Assembly: GCA_034189125.1 (NCBI GenBank)
Contig: JAXHVB010000094.1
Location: 1 to 64,000 of the forward strand
DNA: 64,000 nucleotides
Direction: 5' to 3'
From: UBA5862 sp002408105
GTDB lineage: Bacteria; Pseudomonadota; Gammaproteobacteria; Pseudomonadales; UBA5862
Of the stretch, positions 1 to 7,821 are shown one piece after another. The position numbers and the translations under genes are program-made. The notes below the pieces were generated by a model. The model did not search any database and was not told the DNA's origin. It saw nothing but the letters and a program-made list of their open reading frames with translations. Within the stretch, counting starts at the first letter, position 1. Each line of letters opens with the position of its first letter.

Positions 1-46
1 GCGGCTGCGCCGCTAAGCGCCCATCTCCGATGGGTTAAAACACAGA

Positions 47-73
47 GGGGGCCCTTCACGGCCCCCTTTTTTT
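47..73 (+). terminator. Rho-independent terminator of an upstream plus-strand gene
   Basis: A perfect 7-bp stem (gggggcc / ggccccc) around a 6-base loop is followed at once by seven T on the plus strand. This is a textbook intrinsic terminator. The gene it serves lies almost wholly outside the window. Stop codons at 14-16 (frame 2) or 36-38 (frame 3) could be its end, and nothing in the few visible codons identifies it. Read on the minus strand the stem has no T run directly after it, so it is a poorer stop for folA. Confidence 0.85.
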
Positions 74-95
74 GGAAGGGCCCGACGGCGCGGCC

Positions 96-617
96 TCAGC
101 CCCCAGGCGCAGTTTGCTTTCTGATCAGGGTGGTGAAGCTGAAACCGGGTGTGTTCTGCGAGGCTGGGTGATCGGCCCGCTCAGTGATTTGCCAGTCATG
201 CCAGTCCCATTCCGGGAAACGCGTGTCCCCCCCAACCTGCAAATCAATCAGGGTCAAATAGAGCCTGGTCGCTCGAGCCAGCGTCTGTGCATACAGATTG
301 CCCCCGCCAATCACCATGACTTCCTCGGCGCCAGAGCGCGCCGCACTCGCTTGTGCCAAGCGAAGGGCCGTGTCCAGATCATGTGCCACCTGTACGGCCT
401 TTGGGCGGTAGTCGGACTGGGCGCTGACCACGATGTTGTCGCGCCCGGGCAACGGCTTGCCGATGGACTCAAAGGTTTTGCGGCCCATGACGACTGGTTT
501 GCCAAGGGTAAGTTGCTTGAAGTGCCTCAGGTCTTCAGGTACATACCAGGGCATCTGGTTGTCACGGCCGATGATTCGATCTCGGTCCATGGCGGCAATC
601 AGGGCGATGGGAACCAT
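96..617 (-). CDS. folA: Dihydrofolate reductase
   Basis: Reduces dihydrofolate to tetrahydrofolate with NADPH, in the cytoplasm; it is the target of trimethoprim. The 173-residue product starts MVPIALIAAMDRDRIIGRDN and shows the family landmarks: the PWYVPEDLRHFK substrate helix with the catalytic acidic residue, VVMGRKTFESIGKPLPGR (NADPH site) and EEVMVIGGGNLYAQ. E. coli FolA has 159 residues, so the length fits. An upstream in-frame start would add 25 unconserved residues and approach the divergent crotonase start at 697, so the ATG at 617 is preferred. Confidence 0.97.
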   Translation of the reverse strand: MVPIALIAAMDRDRIIGRDNQMPWYVPEDLRHFKQLTLGKPVVMGRKTFESIGKPLPGRDNIVVSAQSDYRPKAVQVAHDLDTALRLAQASAARSGAEEVMVIGGGNLYAQTLARATRLYLTLIDLQVGGDTRFPEWDWHDWQITERADHPASQNTPGFSFTTLIRKQTAPGG

Positions 618-696
618 GGGGCACCTCGGTGGAACTGAGGAAGCAGGGCGGCGGGCCACACCCAACCCGAGACATGCCCCCACAGCGAGCAAACCA

Positions 697-1401
697 ATGA
701 AAAAATTACAATATCAAATTAAAGACGGGCTCTGCTCGATTCAACTCGACGACGGCCGCGTCAACGCCATGAACCTGGACTTTTTTATGGAGTTGCACGA
801 GGCCTTGGACCAGGCGGAAAAGTTCCGCTGCCGTGCCGTCAGCTTTCGTGGCCGCGAGGGCCTGTTCTCGGCCGGATTGGATCTCAAGTACATGCCAACA
901 CTTGAGTCCAAGGCCCGGGCTCGGTTCTCGCAAACCTTTGCGCGCACCATTTTGCGCGTCTTTACCTTTCCGATTCCGACCGTGGCAGCGGTGACCGGAC
1001 ACGCCATCGCCGGCGGAGCCATCCTGGCGTTCGCCTGTGATCGGCGAATCATATTGGCCGGCAACCACCGGGTGCAGATGAACGAGATCAAAAACCGCAT
1101 GGCGCTGCCGAATTGGATGTCGTTGATTTGCGCCACAGCGATTCCGGCGCACCGGCTGACGGAACTCACCCTCCACGCCCGCGCCTACAACCCAGAAGAA
1201 GCCGTGGCCGCGGGGCTGTTCGAAGCCACCGCGCAGGACCTTAACGACCTCGACGCGCAGGTGACAGCGTGCTACCAGGACTACTTTGAGTTCGACCTGC
1301 CAAGTTATGCAACCACCAAACGCTGGATGCGCAGCCGGGCCGCAGAAGAAGCCCTGGTGCACTTAAAAGACGTACAGGCGAGCACCTTGTTCGAGGACTA
1401 G
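697..1401 (+). CDS. Enoyl-CoA hydratase/isomerase (crotonase) family protein
   Basis: A 234-residue crotonase-fold protein acting on an unidentified acyl-CoA. The oxyanion-hole segments are visible: FSAGLDLKYM near residue 65 and HAIAGGAILAFACD near residue 105, followed by MNEIKNRMALPNW. Only one of the two usual catalytic glutamates is evident (in MNEI), so isomerase or thioesterase chemistry is as likely as hydration. The ATG at 697 follows a long shadow frame and gives a normal N-terminus (MKKLQYQIKDGL). Its TAG stop shares a CTAG with the opposing prenyltransferase gene. The exact substrate cannot be told from sequence. Confidence 0.85.
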   Translation: MKKLQYQIKDGLCSIQLDDGRVNAMNLDFFMELHEALDQAEKFRCRAVSFRGREGLFSAGLDLKYMPTLESKARARFSQTFARTILRVFTFPIPTVAAVTGHAIAGGAILAFACDRRIILAGNHRVQMNEIKNRMALPNWMSLICATAIPAHRLTELTLHARAYNPEEAVAAGLFEATAQDLNDLDAQVTACYQDYFEFDLPSYATTKRWMRSRAAEEALVHLKDVQASTLFED

Positions 1402-2324
1402 CCAGCCACAGCGATGGCAAGGGTCAGGGCAGCACAGACCACCACCTGGGTCGCAATGACGGCACGGATGGTGCCAAGCCAACCGGATTGGTAGTCCGTC
1501 GCAGTGGCACTTCTCCAGAGCGCACATGCAGCGAACGGAGCACACGCCCAAACCACCAGCGCAGGCGCTGCCAACCACCCGAGCCACACCGCCAAGCTGG
1601 TGCCGGCGAAGGGCGTCAGCACCGCAAGACGCAGTGCAGCCTCTGCGCGACCCGCCCCCCACCGCACCGCCCAGGTGCGCTTGCCGACCCGCGCATCCGC
1701 CCAGCGGTCCGGGAAACCATTGACCAGCAGGACCGCCCCCGACAAGGGGGCAATTGCGAGGCCAAGCACCCAAGGGCCCAACTCCCAGGCTGTGCCGGTC
1801 TGAATCCGGTAGGCGCCAACCACGGGCAGCACCCCATAGCAGAGGGCGATGACCGGCTCGCCCCAACCACGCGACTGCAGGCGCCAGGGAGGCAACGAAT
1901 ACGCGACCGCACAGGCTGCACCGACGGCACCGTACCGCAGAAGCTCCAGGTCCCACCAAAAACTCAGGAGCAGTCCCGCCGACACACCGGCGGCCAGCAA
2001 ACCCCAGCCCGTCGCCGCCACCTGAGCGGGCCGAAAGCGACCGGCTTGAATGAAGCGGCTGCCGCCCGCCCAAGGTGTGAGCGGACGGGTGTTGGCAGCG
2101 TCGCAGCCGTTGAGGTGGTCGGCGTAGTCGTTGAGCAGGTTGGCGGCCGCAGCGATCAGCAGCACCGCCGCCAACGCCAAGCCGGCGGGTCCCCACTGCC
2201 ACGCCGCCGCCTCCGCCGCGCCAAGTACGGTGCCCAATGCCACCGGGCCTACCACAACCACCAGAAATCCCGGACGCGGCGCCAACACCCAATCGACCCA
2301 AGACCCCGAATCAGCTTCAGTCAC
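1398..2324 (-). CDS. UbiA-family prenyltransferase, MenA-like
   Basis: An integral membrane aromatic prenyltransferase of about 308 residues. The first Asp-rich motif is NDYADHLNGCD, followed by NTRPLTPWAGGSRFIQ, an arrangement I associate with 1,4-dihydroxy-2-naphthoate octaprenyltransferase (MenA) rather than UbiA. A second motif, NGFPDRWADARVGKRT, lies mid-protein, with about eight hydrophobic segments around it. The GTG at 2324 (VTEADSG...) is chosen because it lies 17 bases after the DUF2905 stop and removes an unconserved N-terminus. It is the last gene of a lipoprotein-DUF2905-prenyltransferase run. No other menaquinone genes are in view, so the substrate is uncertain. Confidence 0.8.
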   Translation of the reverse strand: MTEADSGSWVDWVLAPRPGFLVVVVGPVALGTVLGAAEAAAWQWGPAGLALAAVLLIAAAANLLNDYADHLNGCDAANTRPLTPWAGGSRFIQAGRFRPAQVAATGWGLLAAGVSAGLLLSFWWDLELLRYGAVGAACAVAYSLPPWRLQSRGWGEPVIALCYGVLPVVGAYRIQTGTAWELGPWVLGLAIAPLSGAVLLVNGFPDRWADARVGKRTWAVRWGAGRAEAALRLAVLTPFAGTSLAVWLGWLAAPALVVWACAPFAACALWRSATATDYQSGWLGTIRAVIATQVVVCAALTLAIAVAG

Positions 2325-2341
2325 CTGCGCCGTGCCGGGCG

Positions 2342-2545
2342 CTACCACCGGCGCCACAACCACAGCACCAGCGAGAGCACGGTGCTCACCAGGACCATGG
2401 AAGTGATCGGCAGCCAAACTTTGAACCCAGACCGATCGATGAAGATGTCGCCAGGCAGCCGGCCAAGCGGCAGCTTGCTGAGCCATGGCCAAGCGACACC
2501 GGTCAGCACCAGAATCGCCCCGAGCAGGATCAACCAACGGTTCAT
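2342..2545 (-). CDS. DUF2905 family small membrane protein
   Basis: A 67-residue protein with two hydrophobic helices (about residues 3-20 and 43-62). The connecting loop carries LGRLPGDIFIDRSGFK, the signature of DUF2905. Function is unknown; the family is usually annotated only as a small inner-membrane protein. The start MNRWLILLG is the only one giving family length. It sits 43 bases after the metallo-hydrolase gene and 17 bases before the prenyltransferase, so all three are probably co-transcribed. Confidence 0.85.
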   Translation of the reverse strand: MNRWLILLGAILVLTGVAWPWLSKLPLGRLPGDIFIDRSGFKVWLPITSMVLVSTVLSLVLWLWRRW

Positions 2546-2588
2546 GGCAACAGCTCGATTGGCTGCAGGCCTGTGGCGCGCCGCAACA

Positions 2589-3740
2589 TCAGAACCCTCG
2601 GGTTTCGCCAATGTCCATGATCCAGGCGCGGCCTGGGTCGAGCCCGCGCTCGGCGGCTGCCGCGGTGAACCGCTGAGGGGCCTCCACCAGGCCGTCGAAA
2701 CCGAGCGCGACGGTGCCCCAGTGCAGGCCCACCAGTATCTCGGCCTGCACGTCGAGCCCAATCTGCAGGCAATCCGCCGGCGCGCAGTGGTGCCCGCGCA
2801 TGACCTCGCGGGGCAAGAAAGCACCGATGGACAAGACCGCCAGATCGAAGGGGCCATACCGGTGCCCGGTTTCTGCGTACACAGGCCCATACTCCGCATC
2901 GCCTCCAAAATAGACCCGACGTCCACTGTCTGACTTCAGGGCAAACCCGGCCCAGAGCGTGTCGTTGGTGCGCCACAGACTGCGCTTGGACCAGTGGATC
3001 ACCGGCAAAGCAGTCACATCTAGACCACCTACCCTCAGCTGTTCGTGCCAGTCCAATTCGACCACGAGCGAAAACCCTTGCTCACGAACAAGCTCCGCCA
3101 GTCCCAAGGGCACAACCACCACCGGATCCTGGCGTTCGGCAATTGCCTGCAGACTCGGGAGGTCGAGGTGGTCGTAGTGGCTGTGGCTGATGAGTATCAG
3201 GTCGATGGGCGGGAGCTCTTCAACGCTGAGGGCTGGAGGGACCGCGCGCTTGGGCCCGAACGGCGGAAGCGGCGAGCAGTGGTCGGTGAACCAGGGGTCA
3301 GTCAGCACTTGATGCCCATCCAGTTCGATCAACGCGGTCATATGGCCGATCCAGGTGATGCTGTCTTGGCCTACAGCAGACTGCACTGCGGCGCGCACGT
3401 CCGAACGGGGCAAGGTGTGGCCCTCGGCGATCGCAGGGTCGAACCGTTGAAACGGGAACCGCACCAGAAAAGGCAGGGTGGTCCAGAATCCGTTCGGTTC
3501 GGGGCTGTTCGGTGGGTTACGAAAGCCGTCGGACAAATGGTGGAACGGCGCACCCCCCTGGTGGGTGCCGGGTGCGCAGCCGATCAGCAGCAGACAGAAC
3601 AGGGCGAGGCTGCTATGTTTGCGCCACCTGTCGGCCCGCGCCAGGGTCCCGCCTGCGGCCCCTGCGCGACCCACCCACCACAAACGGACCCGCGCCAAGT
3701 GGCTGCCAGATGTCCGGCCTATTTTCGGTTGTTGTGCCAT
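2589..3740 (-). CDS. MBL-fold metallo-hydrolase lipoprotein (NAPE-PLD/RomA-like)
   Basis: A metallo-beta-lactamase-fold hydrolase of about 383 residues. Metal ligands are visible in SHSHYDHLD, and later ligand segments are FGGDAEYGPVY and LVGLHWGTVALG. The ITWIGHMTALIELDG start and DPWFTDHCSP segment resemble NAPE-phospholipase D/RomA-type enzymes, which would suggest a phospholipid-like substrate (inference). The N-terminal part contains LALFCLLLIGC, a good lipobox with Cys55, so it is probably anchored to an envelope membrane. The start is uncertain: ATG at 3740 or an in-frame GTG at 3674, which leaves a 32-residue signal peptide. It heads the operon with DUF2905 and the MenA-like gene. Confidence 0.8.
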   Translation of the reverse strand: MAQQPKIGRTSGSHLARVRLWWVGRAGAAGGTLARADRWRKHSSLALFCLLLIGCAPGTHQGGAPFHHLSDGFRNPPNSPEPNGFWTTLPFLVRFPFQRFDPAIAEGHTLPRSDVRAAVQSAVGQDSITWIGHMTALIELDGHQVLTDPWFTDHCSPLPPFGPKRAVPPALSVEELPPIDLILISHSHYDHLDLPSLQAIAERQDPVVVVPLGLAELVREQGFSLVVELDWHEQLRVGGLDVTALPVIHWSKRSLWRTNDTLWAGFALKSDSGRRVYFGGDAEYGPVYAETGHRYGPFDLAVLSIGAFLPREVMRGHHCAPADCLQIGLDVQAEILVGLHWGTVALGFDGLVEAPQRFTAAAAERGLDPGRAWIMDIGETRGF

Positions 3741-3775
3741 TTTTCAGCCAGTTGCGCCCAAACCGCGGGCATCTT

Positions 3776-4690
3776 ATGAAAGCGAGGCGCCAAGCGCCAA
3801 CCCCACGCCTGCGCTCGGGTGCGGTTTGGGCCGGGCTGGCGCAATGCACCGCTGCAATCTGGAGCGGGCTGAGTTCAGCGACACCGCCAGGCACTGCGGG
3901 CGGCCCCCAGGTGCGCTACGCGTCGATGCTGCAGGCGCAGGCGGCCGTGGACGACCACGGCCGTCACGGTTGGAGGCTGGTCACTGACGTCGAGCTGCCA
4001 AACGGAATCCGGGGCATCGCGTTTTTCGACACCCAATCAGGGACCCGCGCTGGCGAGGACCTCGGCTGTGAAAGCCTCGGACTCGGCATCACCCAGTCTC
4101 TCCTGGCAGCACAGCGGTTCGGAGCACAGCTCTCCCGGAGCCACTGCGCCGCGGGACTGAACCTCCGCGACGCAACCCTGACCGCTGATCTGGGCTGGTC
4201 GGACTGGTCCAGCCAGTTGAGTCTACGCCACCGCACCCTGGACCTGTCGGGCGCTGCCACAGCCGAACGGGTCCGAACCGAAGCCGCCGGCTGGGGGTTG
4301 GCACTGAGCTACCTGGGCGACGATGACAGCAGCGCGACCTTGCGGGTACAGGACGACCGCTATTCGAAACCGGCACTGGACCGCGCGCAGTCCAGTGCCC
4401 CGGGGTTGTTCGAGGCGCTTTCAGCACCTTCGGTGCTCGGCATCAGCCAGTCAATTGAGCGCCTTGGCTACGGCCTGGACTTTGTGACCGCAGAAGGGCC
4501 CCACCAATACGGTTTCACTTGGTGGCACAGCGAGGGCGCCGCAGTTGACCGGGATGCCGACACGCTGCGCCTGTTTCACTATCGGCCGCTGTCACCAGGA
4601 CTCGGCCTGGATGCCTCGGTGGGCGCGCAATGGGGTGCAGTGGGGGGGGTGCGGTTCTTCACCGCCTGGGGACTCAGTCTTTTCTGGTGA
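3776..4690 (+). CDS. Predicted outer-membrane beta-barrel-like protein, unknown function
   Basis: Not recognised as a named family. The 304-residue product begins MKARRQAPTPRLRSGAVWAG with a hydrophobic stretch that could be a signal peptide. Alternating polar/hydrophobic strands such as LTADLGWSDWSSQLSLRHRT, GWGLALSYLG and YGFTWWHSEG follow. The C-terminus ends in FFTAWGLSLFW; a terminal aromatic is typical of barrels assembled by BAM. The barrel call is inference from these features. It is divergent from the lipoprotein hydrolase with only about 35 bases between starts, so the two probably share a control region. Confidence 0.6.
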   Translation: MKARRQAPTPRLRSGAVWAGLAQCTAAIWSGLSSATPPGTAGGPQVRYASMLQAQAAVDDHGRHGWRLVTDVELPNGIRGIAFFDTQSGTRAGEDLGCESLGLGITQSLLAAQRFGAQLSRSHCAAGLNLRDATLTADLGWSDWSSQLSLRHRTLDLSGAATAERVRTEAAGWGLALSYLGDDDSSATLRVQDDRYSKPALDRAQSSAPGLFEALSAPSVLGISQSIERLGYGLDFVTAEGPHQYGFTWWHSEGAAVDRDADTLRLFHYRPLSPGLGLDASVGAQWGAVGGVRFFTAWGLSLFW

Positions 4691-4721
4691 GCTGTACCCA
4701 CTCCAGCCGGTTCCGGCTAGA

Positions 4722-6449
4722 TCAGAAAGGAAAGACCAGCGGAATCAGAACCAACACCACCAAGCTATAAACGAGAGACAGCGGCAAACCCAGCCGAACG
4801 AAGTCTGTGAACCGATAGCGCCCCGCGCTGTAGACCATCAAATTGGTTTGGTACCCGTACGGTGTGACGAAACTAGCACTCGCGCCGTAGGCCACTGCCA
4901 TGATGAACGGCATGGGGCTGACGCCAAACCCTTCCGCGAAGCCAAAGGCGATGGGAAACGCCACCGACGCAGCCACGTTGTTGGTGATGAACTCAGTGAG
5001 CAGTACGGTCATCAAATAGATGGCGAAAAAACCAAACCACACGCCATTGCCATCGACCAGCGCAACAATCGCCTCGGCGATGGCCGCTGTGACGCCGCTA
5101 TCAACCATCACCTGGGACAACGCCAAGGCGCTGCCGATGATCGCCATCAGCGCAAAGGGAAAACGGCCCCGGAGTTCCTTTAGGTGGGTGAACCCACAGG
5201 CCAGATACGCGGCCAACAAGAACACGAGCAAGTCAAGCAGGGGCACCCAGCCCGCGGCCACTGCAGCCAGTCCACCAAAAAAACTGGCGACCACGGCGAC
5301 ACTGCGCCAGCCATTCAGCCGCTCTCGCTTGACTTGACCGTTGACCAGGTGAAAGTTGTGGTCGCCGTGGCTCAGCGTGTCAAAGTCGTCGCCTACCGCG
5401 AGCAACAGCGCGTCGCCGGTGTGCATCCGCAGGTCGCCGATCTTTCCCGATAGCCTCTGGTCTCCCCGCGCGATGGCGACCACTGCCGCGTTGAACTTGG
5501 CGCGAAACTCGGCCTCACGCACGGTCTTGCCCGCCAGGCTCGAAAAGCCAGACACAATGACTTCGACCAACCTGGTTTGCTCGATCGGACGCATGTCGCT
5601 GACAAACCGGAGCCCTGGAATCTGTTCGAGCTGTTCGACCTCGCCGACATCACCAGTGAACAGCAAAATGTCTTCTGCGCGTATCACCTCCGTGGGCGCC
5701 ACCGGCGAAATCAGCTGGTTGTCCCGATAGATCTCGACCAGGAACAGGGTTCGAAGCGCTCGCAACTGGTTCTCTTCGATGGTGCGGCCAACCAACGGAG
5801 AACCGCGCTCAACCTGGGTTTCAAGAAAATACTCGCGGCTGCTGCGCTCCCCACGTGGATACTCCGGAAGCACCCGGTCTCCCAACACGACCATAACCAG
5901 CAGCCCAACGGCGGTGGCGGCGACCCCGACCGGCAGGAAATCAAAAAATCCGAGCGATGGCAGCCCCGCACCCAACACAAAGCTGTTGACGATGAGGTTT
6001 GTCGAAGTGCCAACCAAGGTGACTGTGCCGCCCAAAATGGCTGCATACGACAGCGGTATCAACAACTTCGAAGGCAGGAATTGCTTGCTGACGTTGATGC
6101 GCCCCATCAGGGACGCAACCACCGCGGTGTTGCTTAAAAAAGCCGAAAGCAACGCGGTGAATAGCCCAAGGCGACTGAGGGTTCCTTGGTACTTTAACCC
6201 CAGAATCCGTTGACCAACCCATTCAACGAACAGGGTCTTTTCCAAAACTGGGGAAAGCACCAGCAACAGCACCAGGCTGACCAAGGCCGGGTTGGTGAAG
6301 TGCCCGAGCACATCCTCCATCTCGATCTGCCCGGTGAGGACAAACAACAGCAGGGCACCTGGAAACACCGCCTTGGGCTCGAGCCGTCCGCTGACAAGCG
6401 CAGCCAAAACCGCCAAGAGCACCAAACTGACAAATAGTGCCGAACTCAC
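4722..6449 (-). CDS. SLC13-family permease with two RCK_C (TrkA-C) domains
   Basis: An inner-membrane transporter of about 575 residues of the divalent anion:Na+ symporter superfamily. Two hydrophobic halves flank a cytosolic insert. The first half carries FLSNTAVVASLMGRI and GTVTLVGTSTNLIVNSF, the second TEFITNNVAASVAFPIAFGF and TPYGYQTNLMVY: the paired SNT/NNxA substrate hairpins. The insert holds two TrkA-C-like repeats (GRTIEENQLRAL... and GKTVREAEFRAKF...). The GTG at 6449 is preferred because GGGAG lies 5 bases upstream and it starts just before the first helix. The substrate (sulfate, dicarboxylate or other anion) is unknown. A second SLC13 gene lies at 58493-60292. Confidence 0.88.
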   Translation of the reverse strand: MSSALFVSLVLLAVLAALVSGRLEPKAVFPGALLLFVLTGQIEMEDVLGHFTNPALVSLVLLLVLSPVLEKTLFVEWVGQRILGLKYQGTLSRLGLFTALLSAFLSNTAVVASLMGRINVSKQFLPSKLLIPLSYAAILGGTVTLVGTSTNLIVNSFVLGAGLPSLGFFDFLPVGVAATAVGLLVMVVLGDRVLPEYPRGERSSREYFLETQVERGSPLVGRTIEENQLRALRTLFLVEIYRDNQLISPVAPTEVIRAEDILLFTGDVGEVEQLEQIPGLRFVSDMRPIEQTRLVEVIVSGFSSLAGKTVREAEFRAKFNAAVVAIARGDQRLSGKIGDLRMHTGDALLLAVGDDFDTLSHGDHNFHLVNGQVKRERLNGWRSVAVVASFFGGLAAVAAGWVPLLDLLVFLLAAYLACGFTHLKELRGRFPFALMAIIGSALALSQVMVDSGVTAAIAEAIVALVDGNGVWFGFFAIYLMTVLLTEFITNNVAASVAFPIAFGFAEGFGVSPMPFIMAVAYGASASFVTPYGYQTNLMVYSAGRYRFTDFVRLGLPLSLVYSLVVLVLIPLVFPF

Positions 6450-6572
6450 ATGGGCTCCCAAGACCTGCCGCTGCTGGCGTGTGCGCCATCCGACGCAGCC
6501 CGAACCTTCCTCCGCCGGGCCGCGGAAATATAGCACAGCGACCGGATCACCCGACGCGACCACCGCCTCGGA

Positions 6573-6603
6573 TTGACCAGTGCGCCCATCCGGCTTGTAT
6601 ACT
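6573..6603 (+). promoter_or_regulatory. Candidate sigma-70 promoter for cytochrome b561-yceI
   Basis: TTGACC at 6573-6578 and TATACT at 6598-6603 lie 28 bases before the cytochrome b561 start. The 19-bp spacer is longer than ideal, so this is a plausible but not strong promoter. Confidence 0.45.
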
Positions 6604-6630
6604 CGTCCAGCGAGTGTCCCGGACTGCTTC

Positions 6631-7218
6631 ATGCGCGTTGCTGACACCGAGTCGAGCTACAGCCCCATCAGCCGTACACTTCACTGGGTGATCGCGGTCC
6701 TTGCGCTGTTCCTGTTCGGTCTCGGCCTCTACATGCGGGACCTCGGTTACTACGACCCCAACTACCAGCGCCTGCCAGCGCTTCACAAGAGCATCGGTCT
6801 TGGCCTGATGTTGGTGTTTGTCCTGCGCCTGGCGTGGCGCCTCATCGTCCGCGGGCCCCGCCCACTCGCATCGCTTTCCGCATGGGAGCGGGTCGGGGCA
6901 ACCTGGATGCATTTGCTCCTGCTGTGGTTGTTGGCGGGGCTGTTGGCCAGCGGCTACCTGCTGGCCACTGGGGATGGCCGCCCTGCCAGCGCATTCGGCA
7001 TCGACGTGCTGCCAGCAATTTTTTCCCTCAGCACCAGCGCCCAGGCCTGGGCAGGCCAGGTGCACTTGGCCCTCGCCTATGCGCTTGTAGGCTGCACAGG
7101 GTTACACGCGATCGCCGCCTTCAAACACCACCTGGTGGACGGCGACGTCACGCTCAAGCGCATGACCTGGAATCCACCGCACCCGGATCAATCCCCACCA
7201 GAGGAATCCAAACCATGA
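6631..7218 (+). CDS. Cytochrome b561 family protein (YceJ-like)
   Basis: A 195-residue, four-helix diheme b-type cytochrome of the inner membrane. Likely heme histidines include His18 (ISRTLHW), His52 (ALHKSIG) and those in VHLALAYALVGCTGLHA. ATG at 6631 gives the standard short N-terminus; the longer frame reads through the putative promoter. Its TGA overlaps the ATG of the YceI gene, the same order as E. coli yceJ-yceI. It probably passes electrons between the quinone pool and a periplasmic partner; the partner is unknown. Confidence 0.92.
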   Translation: MRVADTESSYSPISRTLHWVIAVLALFLFGLGLYMRDLGYYDPNYQRLPALHKSIGLGLMLVFVLRLAWRLIVRGPRPLASLSAWERVGATWMHLLLLWLLAGLLASGYLLATGDGRPASAFGIDVLPAIFSLSTSAQAWAGQVHLALAYALVGCTGLHAIAAFKHHLVDGDVTLKRMTWNPPHPDQSPPEESKP

Positions 7219-7802
7219 GCCACGCCCGAATGCTGACTGCAGCGCTGTTCTGTTTCACCTGCACCGGAGCCACACTGAGCGCGCCAGCGCAGGCAGCGAA
7301 CTACCAAATTGACCGCAAGGGCATGCACGCGTTCATCGAATTTCGCATTCAACACCTGGGATACAGCTGGCTGTACGGCCGTTTCAACGACTTTAACGGC
7401 ACGTTCAGTTGGGATCGAGGCGCCCCGGAAAAGAGCAAGGCGCAGGTGACCATCCAGACTTCAAGTGTCGACACCAACCACACTGAACGAGACAACCACC
7501 TGCGGGGGGATGATTTTCTCAACAGCAAGAAACATCCGCAGGCAACCTTCGCAAGCCAGCGCGCCACCCCGACCGAGGCGGGCTTTGTGCTGGAGGGTGA
7601 ACTCAGCCTGAATGGGGTCGTCAGACCCGTTCGCATCCAAGTCCAACCGATCGGCGAGGGCCCTGATCCTTGGGGTGGCTACCGGGCCGGATTCATCGGC
7701 ACCACCAAGCTGAAGCTGCGCGATTTCGGCATCGACTATGAACTCGGGCCGGCCTCGCGTGAGGTTGAACTGACCCTGTCGATCGAAGGTGTGCGACAGT
7801 AG
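7215..7802 (+). CDS. YceI family periplasmic lipid-binding protein
   Basis: A 195-residue secreted lipocalin-like protein. Residues 1-28 form a signal peptide ending around APAQAANYQID. The YceI fold follows: FIEFRIQHLGYSWLYGRFNDF, VDTNHTERDNHLRGDDFLN and the C-terminal TTKLKLRDFGIDYELG. The family binds long isoprenoid or amphiphilic lipids in a beta-barrel pocket. The ATG overlaps the stop of the cytochrome b561 gene (ATGA), so translation is coupled. Confidence 0.93.
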   Translation: MSHARMLTAALFCFTCTGATLSAPAQAANYQIDRKGMHAFIEFRIQHLGYSWLYGRFNDFNGTFSWDRGAPEKSKAQVTIQTSSVDTNHTERDNHLRGDDFLNSKKHPQATFASQRATPTEAGFVLEGELSLNGVVRPVRIQVQPIGEGPDPWGGYRAGFIGTTKLKLRDFGIDYELGPASREVELTLSIEGVRQ

Positions 7803-7821
7803 ACCGGGTTCGGTACCGCGA

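Noticed and set aside
1363..2301. Minus-strand glycine- and cysteine-rich frame overlapping the prenyltransferase
   Set aside because: It is an out-of-frame shadow of the UbiA-family gene, which has clear motifs in the other frame.
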